This document shows positions 34,190 through 43,899 of a stretch of 64,000 bases of DNA, one piece after another. The stretch is taken from contig CM074195.1 of assembly GCA_037179385.1 (NCBI GenBank), positions 10,617,787 to 10,681,786 on the forward strand. The letters run 5' to 3'. The stretch is from Holothuria scabra (Eukaryota > Echinodermata > Holothuroidea > Aspidochirotida > Holothuriidae). Within the stretch, counting starts at the first letter, position 1, and the number at the start of each line of letters is the position of its first letter. Position numbers and translations under genes: made by a program. The notes beneath the pieces are model-generated. The model was not told the DNA's origin. It did not search any database and saw only the letters and a program-made list of their open reading frames with translations.

Positions 34190-36055
34190 GCCAAATCGAG
34201 GGGTGGGCCCAAGGTTTGCCCGGCAGGTTGGTTTTTTTCACCTAACAATGGTATCATAACCTTGTTTTACGAGTATGCTTCAATTTTAGTGGAAACTAAA
34301 TACTGTAGGGCATATTATTTGTATTAGGGTTGGGCTGAATTTTAGGCGGAGGTGGCAGAAGAACAGATAATCTGTATTGAACTACAGTATTATTCTTCTG
34401 TAGACTGTAGAAAGTCAGTGGCTCTATATAATTCTGAGTCCTCCCGACTCTCTGTTGAAGAGCCGTTTGGGGATGACAAACACAAGTTCCGAAGATGAAT
34501 TAAGTAGACCTATTGCAACGATTTGTTTATGCTCCATCGGGAACTGTATATACTGTACCTGTATGCATAAGAAATTCACTGTGAGATCTGACAAATTATG
34601 TGACTGTGAGCGGACGTCTGAAACTGTGAAGTCTCACGGTGAAATGGTGAGAGTCCCAACTGTTATTAGAGAACTTTCTGTTCAGGTATTTTGAGATCAA
34701 TATCAGTTGAAGCTGTTCTCCCTCTACAAAAACTATTTGCTCAATAGAACAAGGTTGGTTTAAATGGGTTTAACAGAGAAGACGTGCAGAGCTGCCAACT
34801 GTTCCGATTTAGGAGGAACAGTTCCGCTTTTCTGCATAAAAATTTGTTCTGTTCTGATTTTCCAATGTCATGTTCTGATTTTCAATGTCACTTGAATCAT
34901 GATCATGTACAATATTAATGTTAAGTTGGGTTTTGAAATCTGACAGGCTGAATGTAGGCATTGTAGACTTTGGCATGGAAATAATCTGTTATTGAGGGCT
35001 CAAAAAGTCTTCCATACAAACACTTAACTACTCAAACTCCAGTGCTTTGCCTACTACATCCCTCCAGGGGTCCTAAGACAGGCCCTTAACCCCACCTCTT
35101 GAGGTTTACCTTAGCATACTCACGGGTGGCGTTCCTCTTTTTCAGTCTGGCATGTTGGCAGCTCCGATCTGGACATATAACATTGGCTTAAACATCCCCT
35201 TCAATTCTAGCAGCATGGGCTATGCCACTGCTACTGTTTGCATGCACACCCCTCCAGACCACGGATGCTATTTTTTCAGATCCTAAAAATAATGTACTGT
35301 ATGTAATTTACTTTTAGTAACACAAATTGTGCTTCATAATGTACAAAGCATACTCTTTGTGGCACCACATTGCATGTGGGATACCTAATTTCTGAAAAAA
35401 TCAAAGGAAAGGATTTGTCTCCCAAAAGGCCTTTCACCAATGCCAATTTTTTTTAGGTCCAAAAAGTACAGAAATTTTGAAACACTTCAAAATTTACTTC
35501 AAAAGGTAGCATACTGAGATTGCATTTACTGTAAGGACCTGACCCAATTTCAAAATTTGCAAAGGGGTAGGGGATCTGGATTAACCCTCCCTTAGATCCC
35601 TGATCCCCCAGGCCAACTTTGATTCAGGAAAACTTATTGCATGAAATTGTAAAAACCCATGACAACTTCACAGCTGTGATGCATCCATGGAATTTACTGT
35701 CACGGCTCTCATTTTTTGTTTGCTCGTTAAATATTTCCATCACAGGGCTCCGGTTTGGCCACCACAACAATAATTTGCTGTCATGTCATGGAAAGTCGAA
35801 CTTTGCACCTACAGTATGTGTAAGGAATTGTCCATTCCAAACCCTATCCCCACTCTGTTAGATGCACTGAGCCAGCATGCATGGGAACACAACACAAACT
35901 CTGTGCATATATACTGTAGTCTGGGGTAACTGAGCATACTGTACTTCTGCATGCTTGGAAAATGAAAGTCTGTAACTAAGTGATTTTTCCTTGTAAAAGT
36001 GTAAATGCATGCAAGATTTGCAATGTTTTGAAATCAGATAACGGAGGGTTGAGCT
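34190..36055. other. Spacer in TACTGTA-rich domain
   Basis: No exon was supported. TACTGTA/TACAGTA heptamers recur here as in the rest of 33.6-43 kb. Confidence 0.35.
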
Positions 36056-36058
36056 TAT

Positions 36059-36371
36059 TTAAAGGGCCAAACCTCTCACCTAAAACTACAATTTTGGTAC
36101 AGGGATACCAAAATTTACAATTGGCAGTGGCTCAGCTCTTTGATTGACAACTAATTCAAGCAGTGCAGAGAACCAAAGCTTATATTACACAGCATGAACG
36201 GTACTGAGAGTGTTTTGATTATATAAATTGAGTTTTTCTTTACTCACCTTGAAACAATAAACTGAGATTGTAACTGGATGAGCATGAATTTCTGACAATT
36301 GTAGGAGGGGCTTAAGTAAGAAGGTTAGGAGAATTGGTACTGTTTGGGGGGAGAGAACAGGGCCTTTAAAA
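36059..36371 (-). mobile_element. TTTAAA-type MITE, copy in minus orientation
   Basis: Reverse complement of 6549-6856 along its full length. It is flanked by TTTAAA on the left (36057-36062) and TTTAAAA on the right (36365-36371), consistent with a TTTAAA/TTAA target. Confidence 0.75.
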
Positions 36372-36862
36372 AGGATTGCTGCAAGCTCATCTTACTAGTA
36401 TGGTGGTAAGTCTTCGTCATCAAACTTCAAAGTTACTGTACTGCCACATATTTTGGTCCTCCTCACCAATACAAAATTCCTCATGTATGTCATGGCGCTA
36501 AGGTGTCACAAATTTTAGACGATTCCCACATTGCATGCCCCCCTTTCAGAGAAATATGTACATCACTGTTAAGGATAATAGGATATATTTAATTGGAAAA
36601 TTTGGGGTTGTTACTGAAAGTTTGTGTTCTCAGTAAATCAAGTCCATTGTCAGTTGTTATATTGATTCATATTTTGTGTGAAAAACTCTGATAAGAGCTA
36701 TATTTTTCAGACAAAGATTTTGAAACCAAAAGGCTACATTGTAGAAATGTTGAGGCCCCTGAAGTTTGTGTGGCATTTTATCCTACTCAATTGAAAAAAT
36801 ACCCCAAACTGCTTTGCCTTTTTGGTTTCGATGAAAAGAGAAACCTATGCATTCATGATGGC

Positions 36863-36938
36863 GTGTGTGTGTATGTATGTGTGTATGTGCGTGTGTATGT
36901 ATGTGTGTATGTGCGTGTGTGTGTGTATGTGTGTGTGG
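36863..36938 (+). repeat. (TG)n microsatellite with TATG interruptions
   Basis: GTGTGTATGT-type dinucleotide tract at the start of the 1.4-kb block. A shorter version lies at 40411-40430 in copy 2. Confidence 0.95.
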
Positions 36939-36954
36939 TTGTGACACTTTGCTT

Positions 36955-37970
36955 GTTTACACGATATCTTAAGAAGGGAAGATCTGACAATTCTCAAACT
37001 TGGTACACAGATACCCCATACTAAGAGGAAGAACCCTATTGATTTTGGTGGAGGTCAAAGGTCATCTGGGGTCACAGGGGGTCAAAACCCGAAATCCTTG
37101 TTTACACGATATCTCAAGATAGGAAACTTGGATTAATTTCAAACTTGATACGTTGATGCGTTATAATGTAAAGTAGAACCCTATTGATTTTGGTGGAGGT
37201 CAAAGGTCATTTGGGGTCACAGGGGGTCAAACCCCGAAATCCTTGTTTACACGATATCTCATGGTAGAAAAATTGGATTAATTTCAAACTTGATATGTTG
37301 ATGCGTTATGATGTAAGAAAGAACCTTATTGATTTTGGTGGAGGTCAAAGGTCATTTTGGGTCACGTGGGGTCACACACCGAAATCCTTGTTTACACCAT
37401 ATCGCAAGGTAGGAAACTTGGATTCATTTCAAACTTCATATGTTGATGCGTTACGATGTAAGGAAGAACCCTATTGATTTTGGTGGAGGTCAAAGGTCAT
37501 TTGGGGTCACATGGGGTCAAACCCTGAAATCCTTGTTTACACTATATCGCAAGGTAGGAAACTTGGATTCATTTCAAACTTCATATGTTGATGCGTTATG
37601 GTGTGAGAAAGAACCCGATGTATTTTCATGGGAGTCAAAGGTCATTTGGGGTGACATGGGGTCAAACCCCGAAATCCTTGTTTACACTCTATGGCAAGGT
37701 AGGAAACTTGCATTCATTTCAAACTTGATATGTTGATGTGTTAGGATGTAAGGAAGAACCCTATTGATTTTGGTGGAGGTCAAAGGTTATTTGGGGCCAC
37801 ATGGGGTCAAACCCGGAGATCCTTGTTTACACGATATCTCATGGTAGGAAACTTGGATTCATTTCAGACTTGGTATGTTGATGCGTTATGATTATAAGAA
37901 AGAATCCAATTAATTTTGGGAGGTCAAAGGTCATTTGGGGTCACATGGGGTCAAACTCCAACAACCTGTA
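36955..37970 (+). repeat. 145-bp tandem repeat with nuclear-receptor-like half-sites
   Basis: CCTTGTTTACAC recurs at 37096, 37241, 37386, 37531, 37676 and, as CCTTGTTTAC, at 37821, each exactly 145 bp apart. Each unit carries AGGTCAAAGGTCA (direct repeat with 1-nt spacer; perfect at 37052, 37197, 37342, 37487 and 37921). TTTG plus GGGTCA follows, then four bases plus GGGTCA, so half-sites are spaced 1, 4 and 4. The units diverge by only a few bases from one another. Confidence 0.95.
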
Positions 37971-39181
37971 TGGGACAGCTCAAGGTACTGTACGAAACGT
38001 GGATGTATTTCACAATTAGTGAGTGTATGAGTTATGGTGAGTTGAAAGTACTGTACCTGTTGTTTTTTGTGGAGGTCAACGGCCATCTGGTATCACCTGG
38101 CATCAAACTCTGTAAACCTTTTTGGCAGAATATCTTAAGGCACAGTAGAAATTTGGCTTTTTGAATATAGAAGTGTTTTGGTTAAAAGAAAAACCAGTTA
38201 CTTACAGGTTGAGTCAAAGGTCACTTTGGGTCACCAGTTGTTACAACAAATGTAGCATTTTATTGAAAAGAGCATGTATGTATCATCGAAACCTCAATGC
38301 ATTTTTGCATTCTGGTTTTATAAACAAAATAGTTGTACACCTGGTGCTATTATGATTTTTTTTTTTGGGGGGGGGGGGGGGAAGGGTTGTTGCTGCAGCA
38401 TTGTTCTGCAGTACTGTAGACTGAAAACCTATAAATCACATTCAAAGGCACACTGGGGTCATAGGTTTCTTCCAAAGTGGGAAATGAAACATTGGGAGAA
38501 CTTTTAAAACTCATCAGTCATTCAATGAAAACAGCATTTAATTTGCATGTAATCTACAGTCATGTCTTGAACAATATAGTACATGCACTGAGGCTTCTTG
38601 GGTCTTCCTGCTGTAGGATACATGTTTAGTTTATGAGTGTACACACATGGCTGGAAAAAACCAGCAATTCGGGAATGTCATTGCAGGGAAATTTTAGTAT
38701 TTGGAGGGAAATTTGACTTCTTTTGTATGTAAACATGTGAAGTGTTTGGGAAACTTTTATTTGCTGGCTGGGAAATTTGATTTGCTTGCAGGGAAATTTA
38801 CATTTTTTCCAGCCCTTTGTACACATAAGTACAGTATATGAGTTCAATACTGTGGGCATAGATACTGTACACGGGCTTGTTAAAAGATGCAGGTTGTCTG
38901 CACATGTACAGTATGCCAGTAAGTTGTAATTTACTGACCACAGGTTGCTTAGAGTTTGTAAATTGTACTGTACAAACAGATGTAACATACTGAACTGTAT
39001 ACTGCTTTTGTATGGACTACAGAGTCACTAGGTACAGACCCCTGGCTCTAATGAAAAGAGAGTCGGCAGGGTGGTGGGAGGGGGACATAGCCAAAGAGCA
39101 CATTACTGTGTGTACTACATGCACATGCTAAGAACTTTCTTGAAATGTACTGAAATGTCAGCAGTTCACATTGAAAGGACC

Positions 39182-39232
39182 TACTGTACTGTACTGTACA
39201 CTTCAACTACTGTACTGTACTGTATGTTGATA
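39182..39232 (+). repeat. (TACTG)n tracts
   Basis: Two short TACTGTACTGTACTG runs, the extreme of a wider TACTGTA enrichment in this domain. Confidence 0.9.
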
Positions 39233-39477
39233 AAATATATTGTAGTCTGTACTCTACAGGGCAGTTATAGACCACTGTTTTAGTGTATCCCTCAATACTT
39301 TACAGCCATTCCCCTACAAGTTTTACTGTAGTTTGGTCTGGTTTATTACAGTTTCTTCCATGTATTTTCTGAAGAAACCATGAAACCTTGCATGCACATG
39401 AACACTGTTCTTAACTTTTTTGTTCCAGGTTTGCAGAGAGGCCAGAGGGGGATGCAGCATTGACAGAGACTCCACTT

Positions 39478-39483
39478 AAATAA
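39478..39483 (+). terminator. Possible polyadenylation signal
   Basis: AATAAA lies about 45 nt after the acceptor-like TTCCAG at 39429 and would end a short alternative last exon of the 33.14-kb candidate transcript. Confidence 0.2.
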
Positions 39484-39801
39484 ACCTGGGGTAAACCATC
39501 ATCCTTCAGGTACTGTAATCATACCCCAAATTTGATGCATGTCTATGGTACTGTATACTGTAGCACAAACAGAAAACGAACGTGACAATGGTTTCCACCA
39601 GAAAAACCCAATACTACAAAAAAGGACTTTTTTGATAATCAGTTTAAGGGTATACTTGCAACATCCTCAAAAATTGACTGAACTGATCTTAGATCTCCAC
39701 TTTGTGTATATTTGTAACGTGAAGCTGATGAAACACAATGCAAAAACAAAAATGAAAAAAAAAAAAAAAAAACCCAAACAAAAGCCAGACCTGTCCTATC
39801 T

Positions 39802-39852
39802 GTCGCTTCATAAAACTGGGAGATAGCCTATCTGCCAGTTTTATGAAGCGAC
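39802..39852. repeat. Near-perfect 51-nt hairpin
   Basis: GTCGCTTCATAAAACTGG and CCAGTTTTATGAAGCGAC are perfect 18-nt arms. The centre GAGATAGCCTATCTG extends the stem by AGATA/TATCT after one G-G mismatch, leaving a 3-nt loop. Confidence 0.92.
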
Positions 39853-40352
39853 TCACAGTTTTTACTCAGATCTTCTGATTTCCATGTGTCATGTGCCATA
39901 GCATACTCCCGGATTTTTAGTGTTCCATTTTATTTGTGACTTTCTGAACATGATGGCGATTGCAGTCAGTACTATTTTGCTAAGCATAAAGTTTGGCTTA
40001 TTTGAGCAACCAAATTGACCATAAAGGAACATATTTTGAGGACCGTTTATCTAATGCACGGTAACAACACTTTGCCATCTTTACCACAATTTACTGCAGT
40101 ATACAGTACGGAGCTTCATCACTATGATGCATGCCTCACAGGGGGATGTTCTCTCTACTGAGCATGCATGTACCTGATACACCTTCAAACACTCCACCAA
40201 GAATGAAACCTTACTCTTTCACTTTTTTGGGGTAAACGTTGTAGCCTCCAGCTTCCAAATAGTTAAATTTAACTCTTTCTTTTTTAGTGTGCATTTAGTC
40301 TACTGTACAGTGAGCAGAGAAAAACCAATTCAATAGAAGCAGGGAGATGGTA

Positions 40353-41671
40353 TCATTTTTGGTTTTGATGAAAAGAGAAACCTACTGTATGAATTCATGA
40401 TGGCGTGCATGTATGTGTGTGTGTTTGTGACACTTTGTTTGTTTACACGATACAGGTATCTTAAGAAGAGAAGATCTGACAATTCTCAAACTTGGTTAAC
40501 AGATACCCCATACTGAGAGAAAGAACCCTATTTGTTTTGGTGGAGGTTAAAGGTCATCTGGGATCGCAAGGGGTCAAACCTCTAAGACCTTGTTTACACG
40601 ATATCTCAAGGTACTGTAGGAAGCTTGGATTGATTTCAAACTTCATATGTTGAGACATTACAGTATGATAGGAAGAAAAACCTTATTAATTTTGGTTGGG
40701 GTCAATGGTCATTTGGGGTCACAAGGGGTAAAACCTCAAAAACCTGTAAGATACTGTATTTCAAGGTAGGAAGTTGAATTGATTTCAAGCTTGATATGTT
40801 GATGCATTATGATGTAAGGAAGAACCCTATTGATTTTGGTAGGGTCAAAGGTCATTTGGGGTCAGAATCCAAAAACCTTGTTTGCATGATATCTCAAGGT
40901 AGGAAGCTTGGATCAATTTCAAACTTGGTACAGTAATGTTGATGCATTACATGTATAATGTGAAGGAGAATCTATTAATTTGGATACAGAACAAAGGTTG
41001 TCTGGGACCAAAGGAGGTCAATCCGAAATCCTTTCTTAAATGATATCTCAAGGAGGGAGGAAGCTTGGATTGTTTTCAGACTTGTTTTGTTGATGAATTA
41101 TGATGAGAGGGTGGCCTCAATTAATTTTTAGCAAGGTCAAAGTTAACCTGGAGTTATCCAAGGTCAAACCTTGAAAACCTTTTCTACTTTGTATTTTACT
41201 AAGTTACAGTAGGAAAGTGAGATAGAGCTCAACTCTAAGATGGCATCTGTAGTCCTTGGTGGAAGTTGAAGGTTATTTGGGGTCATCAGTTCTAAGTCAA
41301 ACTATGGAAACATTGTTAATAGGATAGCTCAAACGTACAAAAACTGGATGGATTGCATAATTAGTATGGATGCGTTATGGTGAGTTGAAAGTCCCAGTTG
41401 TTTTCAATGGACTGAGGTCAATGGTTTCCTACAGTAGTATCACCTGGCACCAAACTCTGAAAACCTTGTTTGCAGAATATCCAGGTATCTTAAGGCACAG
41501 CTTAAAATTTGGCTTTTTTGAATGTAGAAGTGTTAATGGTTAAAAGAAAAACCAGTTACTCACTGGTGGAGTCAAAGGTCACTTTGGGTCACCTTGTTTT
41601 ACAATAAATGTAGCATTTTTTGAAAAGAACATGGACTGTATGTATCATCAAAACTCAATGCATTTTTGCAT
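40353..41671 (+). repeat. 1.4-kb block, copy 2, with degraded minisatellite
   Basis: Same start and end sequences as 36817-38311. The internal units are more diverged, but CCTTGTTTACACGATATCTCAAGG and GGGTCAAAGGTCATTTGGGGTCA are still recognisable (for example at 40593 and 40842). Confidence 0.85.
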
Positions 41672-41734
41672 TTTTGTTACTGTGTTGGGAGAGTAATTTC
41701 CTTCAGCAATGTTTCTTTCTTCTTTTCTGGATAG

Positions 41735-41829
41735 GTTTTTTGCAAAAATTTAGAAAGCAGCCAAAGGATTATAATCATGTACAAGAATGCATCAGAATGA
41801 CACCTGTAATAGAATCAGATACCAAGTGA
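41735..41829 (+). CDS. Possible last coding exon linked to 33.14-kb exon
   Basis: After CTTTCTTCTTTTCTGGATAG, a frame compatible with the phase-1 donor at 33380 runs 32 codons (GFLQKFRKQPKDYNHVQECI, then RMTPVIESDTK) to a TGA. It is charged and without a known motif. It lies directly after block copy 2, and the 8.3-kb intron would contain both minisatellite arrays. The link rests only on phase and splice-site quality. Confidence 0.22.
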
Positions 41830-42860
41830 AACTGTACCAAGAACAAGTGGACTGCTGGTCGCTAAAACAGATGGAACAAATCCAGTGTAATGGCCATTTG
41901 GAGTAAGATTCCGGTTTTTGCATTGCCCAAACAGCACAAGGAGGAATTTTGTCATACAGTAATTCTTCCTACAGTACCTGGAGTGGATTTCATCATTTCC
42001 AAAACATGTTGTGCCTGTACAGTAGCTCGCATGTGTGTTAATGTTTAGTCTGTCATTGCAGAGTAACAGCTACACTTCTAGGTGATGGCCGAGGTCTAGA
42101 GACTCAGGATCCAGTGTACAGTAAGGTTCCCAAATTGGTTGGTGACACATTGCTTTACTTTTATGTGAAGGCAGCAGCAAACTTTCTCAACTGTAGTGCG
42201 CATCCCTACTGTACTCAGTTGCCACAGTGACACCATTCTGGTTGGTTTTCTTTAGGCTCATCAGAACTATCACATTCATTTTCTTGCAACCTTGTCTTTT
42301 CCTTGGGATGTCTCTGTAACAGCTAAAAGCAATGGGCTAGTTGACCAACTTTCACACTTTCTACAGTAGGTATTCCTTCATAAATCAAGAAGGATGAAGA
42401 CTGATATGTGACAAGCAGAGCAGTAGTACGGCAGCCATACGAATGAATTAACATAGGCCTTCTTTCTATTGGAATCGTAATTATTTTATGGTCTTTTGTT
42501 GATACAAATGACTGACACTTGTTCTATTTAGTGGATACTGTAGATTTTTCATATTGAAAGGATAACACAACTGTATTCAACAGAGGTAAAACTGAAAATC
42601 TTGTACCTGTAAATGACAGCAATGAATGACACTTTTCACATTTGGTATATGTTGACTTGCTATGTAAAGAGGAAGCTGAAATATTGTTTTTGGTGGAATC
42701 AAAAGGTCTTTATTTTTGAGGTCAAAAGAGGCTGTTTACTGTAAAAATCGTGCATTTTCTTATCGTAATGGAAGGAAAAGCATTTATAGCTTGCAGTGAA
42801 GATCAGAGGTTATGTCAAGTCATTAAAGAAGAAAGGTTACAGTCCTGTAGGTCACCAGTG

Positions 42861-42896
42861 GTCTAAAGGTATCTTGTAAACAAGATACCTTTAGAC
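42861..42896. repeat. 17-bp perfect palindromic hairpin
   Basis: GTCTAAAGGTATCTTGT and ACAAGATACCTTTAGAC are separated by AA. It lies in a decayed relic of the 145-bp family (42640-42930). Confidence 0.93.
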
Positions 42897-43807
42897 TGAA
42901 AAGTTGGATACACTTTGAATTCAACATGTAGATGCAGTAAAGTATGGTCGAGAAGGGGTTTCTCCAGGGGTATACAGTAGTTGCATGAATTTCCCAAATT
43001 TTCCTCACATCAAGAAATCACTGAGCCTTCGGGCTTTCGGTTTGTTCTTACAATCTCAATATGCATAACATAGTAATGTAAGTGTGTTGTGAATTTTCTG
43101 TGTTATGTAAAGGTAGAATGCTGAACTGTACATGATGGGGACAAATTAATTTCTCAACTTGATGATCATCAAGATTCTGCCAGTCTGTTATTGAGCAATT
43201 TAATACAAATCAGTCAATTATTGGAATTAATTCTTACAGTGTGGATTTTAAATCCTACCCATACTGTATGATATATTAATAGTAGCAGTGTGGTTTAGTT
43301 CAACCATATCTTCTATACAAGCAGTTGAAGGCTTAGTTAAAGTACAAACCTCCTTTGTGCATACTACCCCACTTACTGAACATGAACAGCATTCTGGGCA
43401 TACAGAAGCTGTTGTCCATCAGAACCTCCTCTGCAATGAAATCTGGGTGTGTTTGAACCTGTCTAAGTGGGCTTTTCTCCTACTGTATGATGCAGTGTGC
43501 ATTTTGCGTTTTTGTTCTTTTTGTGAGAAAGGATGAACAAGTGAGATGAACATCAACAATCCCCTTTCTGAACTTTGCAGGCATTGAGGAGTGGGCAGAG
43601 TGTAAAATCTCCATTCTTAAATGGGGAGACGCCCTCTCCCCATTCAAAAATGTTTGCCTTTCGGGGGGAACTAAGATGCAAAATGGTGCCTTCCAATGCC
43701 CAATTCAATGGAAAACACCTTTAAAAATAGAGATGGTGCAGGGTGTGATTGTCCTATTGTTAGGGAGGGGTCTAAGGGATGTATGTTCCATTCAGTTTAG
43801 AAAATCA

Positions 43808-43885
43808 TTGCTTTTTGGTTTCAGTGATACGAGAAACCAATGCACCCATGGCAGCATGTTTATTTTGGTGTGTTTGTGATGCTTC
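43808..43885 (+). repeat. Start-only relic of the 1.4-kb block
   Basis: TTTTTGGTTTCAGTGATACGAGAAACCAATGC... followed by a GTGTGTTTGTGATGCTTC stretch matches the first 90 bp of the block copies. Confidence 0.6.
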
Positions 43886-43899
43886 ATTCCTTTAAAAAG

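Larger units (their letters stand above)
36817..38311 (+). repeat. 1.4-kb block, copy 1, containing 145-bp minisatellite
   Basis: It begins TTTTGGTTTCGATGAAAAGAGAAACC, passes a (TG)n tract and GTGACACTTTG, then the minisatellite. It ends after GTCAAAGGTCACTTTGGGTCACC and CAATGCATTTTTGCAT. The same order recurs at 40353-41671. A short start-only relic lies at 43808-43885. Confidence 0.88.

Noticed and set aside
36955..37970. CRISPR-like array
   Set aside because: The whole 145-bp unit is repeated with no unique spacers, in a eukaryotic context.
36863..38240. Frames of 60-98 codons across the minisatellite read as a repetitive protein
   Set aside because: They follow from the 145-bp unit; 145 is not a multiple of three, so the frame changes every unit.
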